A stretch of 64,000 nt of DNA from Demequina subtropica (GCF_000971235.1 NZ_BBMB01000009.1:58012-122011), one strand, 5' to 3'. Positions 42,610 through 50,979 are shown, numbered from the stretch's first letter. Notes: a model not told the origin generated them from the letters alone. Numbers and translations: made by a program.

Positions 42610-43605
42610 ATGAGTGCACCGCTGCCCATGTCCGCGCCTGCCGTCCGCTGGGGGATCCTCGGCGCCGGAGGCATCGCCCACAAGCTCGCCGACGCGGTCA
42701 ACCGCTACACGGCCTCGCAGGTGATCGCCGTCGGCTCGCGCAGCCTCGAGCGCTCGCAGGCCTTCGCGGACGAGATGGGCGTGCCGACCGCATACGGCTC
42801 CTACGAGGAGCTTCTCGCCGATCCGGACGTCGACGTGGTCTACGTCGCGACCCCGCACAGCCACCACCACGAGCACGCGCTCATGGCGATCGAGGCCGGG
42901 AAGCACGTGCTGTGCGAGAAGGCGTTCACGCAGAACGCCGCGCAGGCGCGCGAGGTGGTCGCGGCGGCGCGCGCCAAGGGCGTGTTCCTCATGGAGGCCA
43001 TGTGGACGCGCCACCTCCCGCACGTCCACGCCCTGCGCGAGCTCATCGTGCGCGGGGAGATCGGCGACCTGGTCTCGGTGCAGGCCGACCACGGGCAGGC
43101 GCTCACGCACGTCGAGCGCATGTGGAACCCCGAGCTCGCGGGCGGCGCCCTGCTCGACCTCGGCGTGTACCCGATCGCCTTCGCGCACGACCTGCTGGGC
43201 GTCCCGGAGCGCATCACCGCGAGCGGCCGCCTCAGGGAGACGGGCGTCGACGGCCAGGTGTCCGTGGTGTTCGACTACCCCGGCGCCCAGGCGATCCTCA
43301 CCACCACCATGGAGGTGCGCACGCCGAACGTCGCGCTGATCGGCGGCACCGAGGGCTACGTCGAGGTGCACGACACGTTCTACACGCCCACGTCCTTCAC
43401 GGTCACCAAGGCGGACGGGACCACGTCCTTCTTCGATGGCGACGTTCCCAACGGCTTCCAGTACGAGGCCGCCGAGGTCGCGCGCTGCATCGTCGCCGGG
43501 GACACCGAGAGCGCGCTGCTCACGCTCGACCATTCGATCGAGGTCATGGAGATCATGGACGAGGTCCGCGCGCAGATCGGGCTCGTGTACCCCAACGAGC
43601 AGTAG
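42610..43605 (+). CDS. Gfo/Idh/MocA-family oxidoreductase
   Basis: A 331-residue NAD(P)-dependent dehydrogenase. The Rossmann motif is WGILGAGGIAHKLA (about 14-27); GKHVLCEKAF carries the EKP-type motif with alanine and phenylalanine variation, and AGGALLDLGVYPI is the C-terminal domain signature with the catalytic-region Asp. Substrates of the family are sugars, polyols or dihydrodiols. Start defined by the -10 spacing. Confidence 0.9.
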   Translation: MSAPLPMSAPAVRWGILGAGGIAHKLADAVNRYTASQVIAVGSRSLERSQAFADEMGVPTAYGSYEELLADPDVDVVYVATPHSHHHEHALMAIEAGKHVLCEKAFTQNAAQAREVVAAARAKGVFLMEAMWTRHLPHVHALRELIVRGEIGDLVSVQADHGQALTHVERMWNPELAGGALLDLGVYPIAFAHDLLGVPERITASGRLRETGVDGQVSVVFDYPGAQAILTTTMEVRTPNVALIGGTEGYVEVHDTFYTPTSFTVTKADGTTSFFDGDVPNGFQYEAAEVARCIVAGDTESALLTLDHSIEVMEIMDEVRAQIGLVYPNEQ

Positions 43606-43660
43606 GACGATGCGCGGGCCGGCCGTGCACGGCGCGCACCGGGGCGTCGCACCCCACCGG

Positions 43661-43666
43661 TAGATT
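43661..43666 (+). promoter_or_regulatory. -10 box of tmk (leaderless start)
   Basis: TAGATT followed by 7 bases and the ATG at 43674. Confidence 0.55.
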
Positions 43667-43673
43667 CATGCCC

Positions 43674-44327
43674 ATGGTGTCTTCGGGGTTCTGGGTGGTG
43701 TTCGAGGGCGCCGACGGCGTGGGCAAGACCACGCAGGTCGAGCTGCTCGCGGCGCACCTGCGGTCCAGCGCGGGCGGCGCGCGCGAGGTGCTCACCACGC
43801 GCGAGCCCGGCGGCACGCCGCTGGGGGTCGAGCTGCGCCAGGCGATCATGCACGGCGATCATGTCGCGCCCCGCGCGGAGGCGCTGCTCTACGCGGCCGA
43901 CCGCGCGCACCACATCGCCACCAAGGTCCGCCCAGCCCTCGAGGCCGGCACCGTGGTGCTGCAGGACCGCTACCTCGACTCGTCGGTGGTCTACCAGGGA
44001 GGGGCTCGCGGCCTGGGCGACGAGGTCGAGCGGATCTCGCTGTGGGCCACGGAGGGCATGCTGCCCGACCTCACCGTGGTCCTCGACATGGCGCCCGACC
44101 CCGCGCGGATGAGCCGCGACCTCGACCGGGTCGAGCGCGAGACCATCGCGAAGTCGGAGCAGATGCGCCAGGGCTTCCTCGCGCGGGCGGCGCTCGACCC
44201 CGCGCGCTACGCGGTCGTCGATGCGGCCCGCGTCGTCGAGGCCGTGCATGCGGCCGTGGTGGAGGCGGTCACCCGCGCGATGGGCCGTCCGGACGCGCTG
44301 CCGCTCGAGCCTTGGGGTACCCCATGA
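43674..44327 (+). CDS. tmk: Thymidylate kinase
   Basis: A 217-residue dTMP kinase making dTDP. P-loop GADGVGKTT (about 12-20), TTREPGGTPLG (DR/EPG substrate motif, about 40-50) and DRYLDSSVVYQG (about 102-113) are all present. The ATG at 43674 fits the -10 box; the ATG at 43668 would lie almost on the box. The stop overlaps the start of the clamp-loader gene, a conserved actinobacterial pairing. Confidence 0.95.
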   Translation: MVSSGFWVVFEGADGVGKTTQVELLAAHLRSSAGGAREVLTTREPGGTPLGVELRQAIMHGDHVAPRAEALLYAADRAHHIATKVRPALEAGTVVLQDRYLDSSVVYQGGARGLGDEVERISLWATEGMLPDLTVVLDMAPDPARMSRDLDRVERETIAKSEQMRQGFLARAALDPARYAVVDAARVVEAVHAAVVEAVTRAMGRPDALPLEPWGTP

Positions 44328-45472
44328 GCGTCTGGAACGAGGTCGTGGGCCAGGAGCGCCCCATCGGCCCGCTGCGCGCAGCGATCGACGATCCAGGCTC
44401 GATGACGCACGCCTGGCTCATCACGGGGCCGCCGGGCTCTGGCCGCTCGTACGCCGCCCGGGCGTTCGCGGCCGCGCTCCAGTGCGAACGCGGCGGCTGC
44501 GGCGAGTGCCGCGAGTGCTCGACCGCGATCGCGGGGACGCATGCCGACGTCACCCTGGTCGCCACGGAGAAGGTCACCATCGCGATCAGCGAGGTGCGCG
44601 ACCTGGTCTCCCTCGCGGCCACGGCGCCCAGCAGGGGCCGCTGGCGCGTGATCGTCGTGGAGGACGCGGACCGCATGGCCGAGCGCACCTCGAACGTCCT
44701 GCTCAAGTCCATCGAGGAGCCGCCGCCGCGCACCGTGTGGGTGCTGTGCGCGCCGAGCCCGCAGGACGTCGCGGTGACCATCCGCAGCCGCTGCCGCGTG
44801 GTGGGGCTGCGCACGCCGGCGCCCGAGGCCGTGGCGCAGCTGCTCGCCGCGCGCGACGGCACCGACCCCGCGCTCGCGCTCGAGTGCGCGCTCGCGGCGC
44901 AGAGCCACATCGGCGTCGCCCGCCGCCTCGCGCGCGATCCGGCCGCCCGCGCCCGGCGCGACCAGGTGCTCGCGCTCGCGACCGACATCCGCGGCGTGGG
45001 CGACGCCGTCTTCGCCGCCGCGGACCTGGTCGAGGTGGCGGAGTCGGACGCGAAGGCGGCGACGGAGGAGCGCGACGCGGAGGAGCGGGCGCAGCTCATG
45101 ACCACGCTCGGCGTCGAGGACGGCACGCGCATCCCGCCCGCGCTGCGCGCGCAGCTGCGACAGCTCGAGGAGGACCAGAAGCGTCGCGCCACGCGCCACA
45201 AGCGGGACGTGCTTGACCGCGCGATCACGGACCTCATGTCGCTGTACCGCGATGTCGCGATCATCCAGACCGGCGCGACGGTGCGGCTGGTGAACCTCGC
45301 CCACGAGGGCCACATCCGTGACCTGGCCGAGCGCACCGCGCTCGCGGACACCATGCGCTGCCTCGACGCGCTCGGCACGGCGCGCGACCGCCTCGCGGGC
45401 AACGTCGCGCCCCTGCTCGCGCTCGAGGCGATGGCGCTCGACCTGCGCCCGCGCACCCAGGCGCGTCGCTAG
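44324..45472 (+). CDS. holB: DNA polymerase III delta-prime subunit
   Basis: A 382-residue AAA+ clamp-loader subunit. It begins WNEVVGQERPIGPLRAAI, with ITGPPGSGRSYAAR as a Walker A-like loop in which Lys is replaced by Arg, as often in delta-prime. Zinc-module cysteines are seen in CERGGCGECREC. The arginine-finger-type SRC motif is IRSRCRVV. The ~100-residue C-terminal extension is helical and charged. It overlaps the tmk stop (ATGA). Its own stop TAG is also the first half of the next gene's TAGGGT box. Confidence 0.92.
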   Translation: MSVWNEVVGQERPIGPLRAAIDDPGSMTHAWLITGPPGSGRSYAARAFAAALQCERGGCGECRECSTAIAGTHADVTLVATEKVTIAISEVRDLVSLAATAPSRGRWRVIVVEDADRMAERTSNVLLKSIEEPPPRTVWVLCAPSPQDVAVTIRSRCRVVGLRTPAPEAVAQLLAARDGTDPALALECALAAQSHIGVARRLARDPAARARRDQVLALATDIRGVGDAVFAAADLVEVAESDAKAATEERDAEERAQLMTTLGVEDGTRIPPALRAQLRQLEEDQKRRATRHKRDVLDRAITDLMSLYRDVAIIQTGATVRLVNLAHEGHIRDLAERTALADTMRCLDALGTARDRLAGNVAPLLALEAMALDLRPRTQARR

Positions 45473-45475
45473 GGT
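45470..45475 (+). promoter_or_regulatory. -10 box of the lipoprotein hydrolase gene, overlapping the holB stop
   Basis: TAGGGT followed by 6 bases and ATG. Its TAG is the stop codon of holB. Confidence 0.55.
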
Positions 45476-45481
45476 GGCCGC

Positions 45482-47026
45482 ATGAGACGCCGCCTCGCCT
45501 CGATCGCCGCCCTGCTCGCCGCATCGTCCCTCCTGGCGGCGTGCACGCCGGACAGGACGCAGGTCGAGCCCTCGGACCCCTCGGTCGGGTCCATCGAGGA
45601 CCAGGGCCAGATCGTCGCTCCCGACCAGGCTGCGGTGTACCAGCAGGAGGCCTCGTGGAGCCGCTGCGGCGAGCTCGAGTGCGCGACCATCCAGGTGCCG
45701 GTCGACTGGAGCGACCCCAACGGCTCGACCACGGACCTGGTCATCAACAGGCACACCGCGACGGACCCCGGCGCGCGGCTCGGCAGCCTGCTCATCAACC
45801 CCGGTGGACCGGGCGGGAGCGGACTGGACCTCACCGAGTCGTTCGTCGCGATGGCGGGAGAGGACGTCCTGGCGTCGTACGACATCATCGGCTTCGATCC
45901 GCGCGGGGTGGGTGAGTCCTCGCCGCTCGCATGCGGCGACGCCGCGGAGATCGACGAGTACTACCTCACCGATCAGATCCTCGACACCGAGCAGGCGATC
46001 GAGGACTCTCGCGCGGCGACCACGGCCTTCGCCGAGCGCTGCCGCGAGCTCAGCGGGCCGCTGCTCGAGAACGTCGACACCTCCTCGGCGGCTCGCGACA
46101 TGGACGTGATCCGCGCGGTCGTGGGAGACGAGCAGCTGCACTACCTCGGCTACTCGTACGGCACCCAGCTGGGCGCGACCTATGCCGAGCTGTTCCCCGA
46201 GAACGTGGGCCGCATGGTCCTCGACGGCGCCGTGGACTTCACGCTGCCGGTCGAGGAGCAGGCGAAAGGCCAGGCCGCGGGCTTCGAGGGCGCGCTCATG
46301 AACTTCATCGACTGGTGCCTCGCCGAGCAGGAGGCCTGCCCGCTCGATCGGGACCGCGAGGCCGCCCGCCAGCAGGTGCAGGACATCGCGCTGCAGGCGC
46401 GCGACGAGGGCTACCGGACCCCGGACGGCGACGTGGTCAACGGGAACCTCATGGTCTACGGCATGGTCGTCACGATGTACGACGAGGCCTCGTGGGTCTA
46501 CCTCGAGGCGGGGCTGAGCGAGGTGCTCGACCGCGGCACCGCCGACATCTTCAACCAGCTCGCGGGCTTCTACCTCGACAAGGACCCGACCACCGGGGAG
46601 TACCTGTCGAACAGCCAGTGGGCCTTCACCTCCATCGGCTGCCTCGACGGCGGTGAGACGGAGTCGTACACGGTGGACTCGCTCGCGGCCTTCGTGGAGT
46701 CGATCGAGGAGGCGTCGCCGACGTTCGGCTGGTGGTTCGGCTCGTCGCTCGGCTGCGACGGCTGGCCGTGGACGGCGAAGGAGCCCGTGACGGCGCTCGA
46801 GGCGGCGGACGCGGCCGCGCCCGTCCTGGTGATCGGCACCACGCATGACCCGGCGACCCCGTACGCGTGGGCCGAGTCGCTGAGCGAGCAGCTCGCGAGC
46901 TCCACTCTGCTCACCTACGAGGGCGAGGGCCACACCGCCTACGGGCGCTCGAACCAGTGCATCCTCGACGCCGTCGACGGCTATCTGGTGGACGGCGAGA
47001 TGCCGGTTTCAGGAATGCGCTGCTGA
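45482..47026 (+). CDS. Lipoprotein alpha/beta hydrolase with TAP-type C-terminal domain
   Basis: A 514-residue secreted lipoprotein. Signal peptide ends LLAAC with lipid-bearing Cys21. The hydrolase has an oxyanion region NPGGPGGSGLD, a nucleophile elbow GYSYGTQLG (Ser about 223), and the C-terminal TAP-like segment with Asp in TTHDPATPYAWA and His in EGEGHTAYG. Such enzymes act as tripeptidyl aminopeptidases or esterases (compare SlpD/SlpE and mycobacterial Hip1/CaeA types). The conserved neighbour is a tRNA-Thr gene downstream. Confidence 0.92.
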   Translation: MRRRLASIAALLAASSLLAACTPDRTQVEPSDPSVGSIEDQGQIVAPDQAAVYQQEASWSRCGELECATIQVPVDWSDPNGSTTDLVINRHTATDPGARLGSLLINPGGPGGSGLDLTESFVAMAGEDVLASYDIIGFDPRGVGESSPLACGDAAEIDEYYLTDQILDTEQAIEDSRAATTAFAERCRELSGPLLENVDTSSAARDMDVIRAVVGDEQLHYLGYSYGTQLGATYAELFPENVGRMVLDGAVDFTLPVEEQAKGQAAGFEGALMNFIDWCLAEQEACPLDRDREAARQQVQDIALQARDEGYRTPDGDVVNGNLMVYGMVVTMYDEASWVYLEAGLSEVLDRGTADIFNQLAGFYLDKDPTTGEYLSNSQWAFTSIGCLDGGETESYTVDSLAAFVESIEEASPTFGWWFGSSLGCDGWPWTAKEPVTALEAADAAAPVLVIGTTHDPATPYAWAESLSEQLASSTLLTYEGEGHTAYGRSNQCILDAVDGYLVDGEMPVSGMRC

Positions 47027-47030
47027 GGCG

Positions 47031-47036
47031 CTATCA
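47031..47036 (+). promoter_or_regulatory. Probable -10 box of the tRNA gene
   Basis: TATCAT-like sequence (gctatcatttc) shortly after the hydrolase stop; TTCAGG about 17-18 bases upstream could be the -35. Confidence 0.4.
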
Positions 47037-47045
47037 TTTCTACCC

Positions 47046-47083
47046 GTGCCCCTCGGGGCGCACCCGGTGTCCCGCGAGGGGCA
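47046..47083 (+). terminator. Hairpin between the hydrolase gene and tRNA-Thr
   Basis: gtgcccctcg (47046-47055) and cgaggggcac (47074-47083) pair perfectly. It may end the hydrolase transcript or fold in the tRNA precursor leader. Confidence 0.5.
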
Positions 47084-47086
47084 CTC

Positions 47087-47162
47087 GCCGCCTTAGCTCA
47101 GTCGGCAGAGCGATTCACTCGTAATGAATAGGTCGTGGGTTCGATTCCCACAGGCGGCTCCA
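47087..47162 (+). tRNA. tRNA-Thr (anticodon CGT)
   Basis: A complete cloverleaf: acceptor GCCGCCT / AGGCGGC, D arm GCTC...GAGC, anticodon stem ATTCA / TGAAT with loop CTCGTAA (anticodon CGT, reads ACG), T arm GTGGG-TTCGATT-CCCAC. The 3' CCA is encoded (47160-47162). Confidence 0.96.
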
Positions 47163-47166
47163 TCAG

Positions 47167-47198
47167 GAAGGCCCCGGTCCGTGAGGATCGGGGCCTTC
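47167..47198 (+). terminator. Terminator after tRNA-Thr
   Basis: gaaggccccggtcc / ggatcggggccttc, 14-bp stem with one mismatch-type pair and GTGA loop, immediately after the tRNA. Confidence 0.78.
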
Positions 47199-47210
47199 TG
47201 CGTTCCCGCC

Positions 47211-47250
47211 CTGGCGGCGTTCCGCTCCCCCTGGCGGCGTTCCGCTCCCC
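47211..47250. repeat. Perfect 20-bp tandem duplication
   Basis: ctggcggcgttccgctcccc occurs twice head to tail (47211-47230, 47231-47250). A third, partial copy of its beginning (ctggcgg) opens the hairpin that follows. Confidence 0.85.
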
Positions 47251-47251
47251 C

Positions 47252-47306
47252 CTGGCGGGACATGGGTGCCGGATATCGCGCAGATCCGACACCCACGTCC
47301 CGCCAG
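47252..47306 (-). terminator. 22-bp hairpin, best paired as minus-strand RNA; terminator of pobA
   Basis: Arms 47252-47273 and 47285-47306 match except at two positions. Those two are C-A and A-C in plus-strand RNA but G-U wobbles in minus-strand RNA. That favours a minus-strand transcript, i.e. the end of the pobA message, whose stop is 32 bases away. Confidence 0.7.
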
Positions 47307-47337
47307 CGCAACGCGTCCGGGATCCGCGGGGCGCCGC

Positions 47338-48510
47338 TCACCCGAGCGGCCACCCCGTGTAGCCCTCGGCGAGGTAGGTGCGCCCGGCCTCCGACCCCAC
47401 CACGGTCCGCAGCTCGCCCAGCTGCCGGTGCCGGTCGAAGTCGGTGGCGTCCGGCGCGACGTGGAGCATGCTCGTCATCCACCACGAGAAGTGCTGCGCC
47501 TTCCAGATGCGGTCGAGCGCAGCCTCGGCCCAACCGTCGAGGGGTCGCTCGTCCGAGCGCAGCAGCAACCCCTCGAGCGCGCGGGACAGCAGGAACACGT
47601 CCGCGACGGCCAGGTTCATGCCCTTCGCGCCGGTCGGCGGCACGGTGTGCGCGGCATCGCCGACGATCGCGAGCCGCCCCGCCCGCAACGTGCGCGCGAC
47701 GAAGGACCGGAACCGCAGCACATCGCGCTGGAAGATGGGCCCCTCGATGAGGGCGTGCCCCGGCACGCGTGCCTGGAGCGCATCCCAGATCTGGGCGTCG
47801 CTCATCGCGTCCGCATCGGCGTCCGGGGCGCATTGGAAGTACATGCGCTGCACCGTGGGCGAGCGCTGGCTGATGAGCGCGAAGCCGTCGGGCGAGTTCG
47901 AGTAGATGAGCTCGTCGGCGCTCGGCGGTGCCTCGCACAGGATGCCGAACCACCCGAACGGGTACTCGCGGAAGTAGCCGTCGTGCGATCCGCTGATCGC
48001 GCGCCGGACCACCGAGTGGGACCCATCGGCGCCCACGACGAAGTCCGCCGCGATCTCGAGCCCGGTCCCCGCATCGTCCACGGCGACCACGCGCGGGAGC
48101 GTCCCGGAGGCATCCTCGACCGTCGTGGCCGTCACCCCGAACCGGATGTCCTGCCCGGCGCCGATGCGCGCGGCGAGCAGGTCGCGCAGCGCCTCGTGCT
48201 GGGGGAACAGCCAGACCGACCGCCCGGCGAGGCCGGCGAAGTCGATGCGATGCCCGGCCCCGTCGAAGCGCAGCTCGATGCCGTCGTGGCGGAGGCCGAC
48301 GGTGTGCGCACGCGACCCCTCGATCGAGGCGAGCAGGTCGATCGTGCCCTGCTCGAGGATGCCTGCACGGATGGTCGACTCGATCTCCTCGCGTGACCGT
48401 CGGTCGATGATGATGGACGCGATCCCCGCCTCGGCGAGCAGGTGCGAGAGCACCAGGCCGGCGGGCCCCGCTCCGACGATCGCGACCTGGGTGCGGACGG
48501 CTGCGGTCAT
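47338..48510 (-). CDS. pobA: 4-Hydroxybenzoate 3-monooxygenase
   Basis: A 390-residue FAD-dependent aromatic hydroxylase converting 4-hydroxybenzoate to protocatechuate with NAD(P)H and O2. Motifs match PobA: VAIVGAGPAGLVLSHLL (FAD site, about 9-25), RAGILEQGT, VGADGSHS, FGWFGILCEAPP, and RLAIVGDAAHTVPPTGAKGMNLA (about 277-299). GAAGGAGG lies 4 bases before the ATG. The TTCAAT-ggg-ATTGAA palindrome is about 90 bases upstream, next to the end of the IclR gene. Its product is the substrate of the ring-cleavage operon a few kilobases away. Confidence 0.93.
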   Translation of the reverse strand: MTAAVRTQVAIVGAGPAGLVLSHLLAEAGIASIIIDRRSREEIESTIRAGILEQGTIDLLASIEGSRAHTVGLRHDGIELRFDGAGHRIDFAGLAGRSVWLFPQHEALRDLLAARIGAGQDIRFGVTATTVEDASGTLPRVVAVDDAGTGLEIAADFVVGADGSHSVVRRAISGSHDGYFREYPFGWFGILCEAPPSADELIYSNSPDGFALISQRSPTVQRMYFQCAPDADADAMSDAQIWDALQARVPGHALIEGPIFQRDVLRFRSFVARTLRAGRLAIVGDAAHTVPPTGAKGMNLAVADVFLLSRALEGLLLRSDERPLDGWAEAALDRIWKAQHFSWWMTSMLHVAPDATDFDRHRQLGELRTVVGSEAGRTYLAEGYTGWPLG

Positions 48511-48596
48511 GATGCCTCCTTCGACGCGGTGTCCGCGTTGACACCGGTGCGTCGCCAGTGTGACGCGCATCCGTCGAGCACGGGCCGAGACTCCCG

Positions 48597-48611
48597 TTCA
48601 ATGGGATTGAA
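48597..48611. promoter_or_regulatory. IclR-type operator upstream of pobA
   Basis: TTCAAT-GGG-ATTGAA, a perfect 15-bp 6-3-6 palindrome with the size and symmetry of IclR-family sites. It lies between the IclR gene's stop and pobA. Confidence 0.68.
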
Positions 48612-48617
48612 TAGGCG

Positions 48618-49370
48618 TCAGGCGGGCGATCGGAGCGCGCGCTCGACCTCGTGCGCGGCGCGGTGCAGCTCCTCGAGCGCGAGGGCGGGGGCCGTATCGC
48701 GCGGAAGCACCACCGAGAGCGCGGCCGTCGCGCGCCCGGCGTGGTCGCGCACCGGGACGGCGACCCCGGTCGAGACCTCCTCGATGTATCCCGGCGCGAT
48801 CGCGTGGCCGAGCCTGCGCACCTCGGCGAGCTTGCGGCGCACCGCGGCGGGGTCCGTGGGGGTCGATGCGCTCACGCGGCGCAGCGGCCGCGCGAGCACC
48901 CGCTCCTGGAGCGCGGGCTCGCCGAAGGCGAGGAGCGCCAGCCCCGAGGACGATGCGTGGAGGGGCAGGCGCCCGGCGATCCGCGTGATGTTCGCGCCGG
49001 CGTCGGGATCGGAGAGACGTTCGAGGAACAGCGCCTCGTCCTGCTCGAGGATCGCGAGCTGCGTGTGCTCCCGCACGCGCGCCTGCACGCGCTCCATCGC
49101 CGGCAGTGCGGCCTGCCGCACGCGCAGCGCGAGCGACGATCGCGTCGCGAGCTCCCACAGTCGCAGCCCCACGCTGATGCGCCCCTCGAGGTCGCGGTCG
49201 AGCAGCCCCGCGTCCACCAGATCGCCGACGATCCGGTGCGCGGTCGACGGCGGCAGGCCCGCGCGCCGACCGATCTCCGCGGCGGTCTGCACGGTCCGCG
49301 TCGGCGTGAACGTCTCGAGCACGCGGACGAGGCGGTCCGTCACCGAGTCGCCCGAGGAGGAGTTCGCCAC
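48618..49370 (-). CDS. IclR-family transcriptional regulator (PobR/PcaR-like)
   Basis: A 250-residue regulator with an N-terminal helix-turn-helix (VQTAAEIGRRAGLPPSTAHR, about 28-47, then IVGDLVDAGLL) and a C-terminal GAF-like effector domain (GRLPLHASSSGLALLAFG, IAPGYIEEVSTGVAVPVRDH). IclR proteins of this type commonly respond to 4-hydroxybenzoate or protocatechuate. It is transcribed in the same direction as pobA, 107 bases upstream. The start is GTG. Confidence 0.9.
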   Translation of the reverse strand: MANSSSGDSVTDRLVRVLETFTPTRTVQTAAEIGRRAGLPPSTAHRIVGDLVDAGLLDRDLEGRISVGLRLWELATRSSLALRVRQAALPAMERVQARVREHTQLAILEQDEALFLERLSDPDAGANITRIAGRLPLHASSSGLALLAFGEPALQERVLARPLRRVSASTPTDPAAVRRKLAEVRRLGHAIAPGYIEEVSTGVAVPVRDHAGRATAALSVVLPRDTAPALALEELHRAAHEVERALRSPA

Positions 49371-49399
49371 GCCTCGCAGGATGCCACAGCCGCCCGGAG

Positions 49400-49405
49400 T
49401 AGCCT
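49400..49405 (+). promoter_or_regulatory. -10 box of the nucleotidyltransferase-like gene (leaderless start)
   Basis: TAGCCT followed by 6 bases and ATG. Confidence 0.5.
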
Positions 49406-49411
49406 CGGACC

Positions 49412-50071
49412 ATGTCGATGGCGACCCCGTCCCTGTCCTCGCCCTGGGCGCCCCTGTCCGCCGAGGCCGTCGCCGCGATGCTCGCGCCCAGCGACGCCCG
49501 CTGGTGGCTGTCCGGCGGGGCCGCGCTCGACCGCTGGGTCGGGGTGCCGATCCGCCCTCGCGAGAACATCGACGTGAGCGTCGTGCCAGGTGACCTGCGG
49601 GCGCTCGTCGCGGTCCTGCCCGCGGCGCGCAGCGCCTGGATCGCGGCGGGTGACGCGATGCTGGCCCTCGAGGACGCCGAGGACGCCGAGGACGACGCCG
49701 ACCTCCAGCCAGTGCTGATCTGGGACGACGATGCGCGTGCCTGGGTGCTGCGCGTCAACGTGGAGGACGGCGCGCCTCGGGCGTGGGTCTACCGGAGGGA
49801 CGCCCGCCTCCAGCTCCCGTGGGATCGCGCGGTGCTCGACCTCGATGGCGTCCCGACCGGCGCGCCCGAGGTCCAGCTCGTGTGGAAGTGCTTCAGCCCG
49901 CGGCCCGAGGACGACGCCGACAAGGAGGCCGTGCTGCCGCTCCTGTCGGACGAGGCGCGCGCGTGGTGGGAGCGGGCGCTGCTGACGGTCCACCCGCACT
50001 CGTCGTGGACCATCCCCGTGCGGAGCCCGATGTTCCCGGCGCGCGCGAGCTGGAACCGCCCTCAGCGCTGA
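49412..50071 (+). CDS. Nucleotidyltransferase-fold protein, lincosamide/aminoglycoside transferase-like
   Basis: A 219-residue protein. WWLSGGAALDRWVG and RPRENIDVSVVPGD (about 31-60) match the start of the nucleotidyltransferase fold in LnuA/AadB-type enzymes, where the usual motif is GG...(D/E)-x-D. Here the first acid of the pair is Asn (NID), so metal catalysis may be lost or altered. An acidic insertion EDAEDAEDDAD follows. The C-terminal part (VQLVWKCFSPRPEDDADKEA) matches the family's K-x-x-R/P-K-D region. Its 3' end overlaps the convergent LysR gene by 10 bases. Confidence 0.65.
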   Translation: MSMATPSLSSPWAPLSAEAVAAMLAPSDARWWLSGGAALDRWVGVPIRPRENIDVSVVPGDLRALVAVLPAARSAWIAAGDAMLALEDAEDAEDDADLQPVLIWDDDARAWVLRVNVEDGAPRAWVYRRDARLQLPWDRAVLDLDGVPTGAPEVQLVWKCFSPRPEDDADKEAVLPLLSDEARAWWERALLTVHPHSSWTIPVRSPMFPARASWNRPQR

Positions 50072-50979
50072 GCGTCGTCGGTGAACTCGCCGCTGCTGAC
50101 GGCGTGAAGCACCAGGCGCCGGAACCACCGCTGCGCGGGCGAGAGGTTCATCTCGCGGCGCGTGTAGAGCGCGACCGGCGAGCTCGTGCCCGGCCACGGC
50201 AGGTCGGCCGTCTCGAGCGACGGGAACCACCCGCAGAACACGTCGGCGACGTGCCGAGGCAGGAGCGCGACCAGGTCGGTCGAGACCAGCACGGCGGGCA
50301 CGGTGGAGTGCTCCTCGACCGTGAGGGCGACCTGAGGGACCAGGCCGTGCTCGACCAGCGCCTGCTGGGGGAACACGTGGCCGCCGCGGGTCGAGACGCG
50401 GATGAAGCGTCGCCCGTCGAACATGCGCGGTCCCGTGGGGGGCAGCGGATGCGCGCGCGACACCAGCGCCACGTACTCGACCCCGCGCACCGGCGTGCGC
50501 CACAGCCGCGAGGTGTCCATCACGGAGACCGTGAGCGCGACGTCGATCGCGCCGCGGACCAGCTCCTCCTCGGCGATGCCGGCGTCGAGACGCTTCACCA
50601 CCAGGTGAGGGGTCGCGCGCTGGCGACCCAACGCCGCCATGATCGGTGGCAGGAAGGTCTGCTCACCGATCGAGGTCAGTCCCAGGGCGAGCTCGCCGTC
50701 GAAGCCCGCGGGGTCGAAGTCCGCGCTGTCGGACACCGTCGCATCGATCTGCGCCAGCGCCTCGTGAAGCGGGCCGAAGAGCTGCGTCGCGCGAGGCGTG
50801 GGCACCATGACGTGGCCCTCACGGCGGAACAGGTCGTCGCCGAACCGTGTGCGCAGCCGCGCGAGCGTGTAGCTGACCGTCGGCTGGGTGACGTGGAGCC
50901 GATCGGCCGTGCCGGTGAGGCTGCGCATCTCGTAGAGCACCACGAAGGTGCGGAGCTGGTTGAGGTCGGCCAGTGACAC
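50062..50979 (-). CDS. LysR-family transcriptional regulator
   Basis: A 305-residue regulator with N-terminal winged helix (LNQLRTFVVLYEMRSLTGTA, LHVTQPTVSYTLARLRTRFG) and a periplasmic-binding-protein-like effector domain. It starts at a GTG and is divergent from the ligI-ligAB-ligC operon, the classical arrangement for a LysR activator of its neighbour. The effector is likely a pathway intermediate such as protocatechuate or 4-carboxy-2-hydroxymuconate semialdehyde (inference). Confidence 0.92.
   Translation of the reverse strand: MSLADLNQLRTFVVLYEMRSLTGTADRLHVTQPTVSYTLARLRTRFGDDLFRREGHVMVPTPRATQLFGPLHEALAQIDATVSDSADFDPAGFDGELALGLTSIGEQTFLPPIMAALGRQRATPHLVVKRLDAGIAEEELVRGAIDVALTVSVMDTSRLWRTPVRGVEYVALVSRAHPLPPTGPRMFDGRRFIRVSTRGGHVFPQQALVEHGLVPQVALTVEEHSTVPAVLVSTDLVALLPRHVADVFCGWFPSLETADLPWPGTSSPVALYTRREMNLSPAQRWFRRLVLHAVSSGEFTDDAQR

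Noticed and set aside
47098..47292. Minus-strand frame ending in PPVGIEPTTYSLRVNRSAD
   Set aside because: A well-known spurious protein produced by reading the complement of a tRNA gene; here it is antisense to tRNA-Thr.
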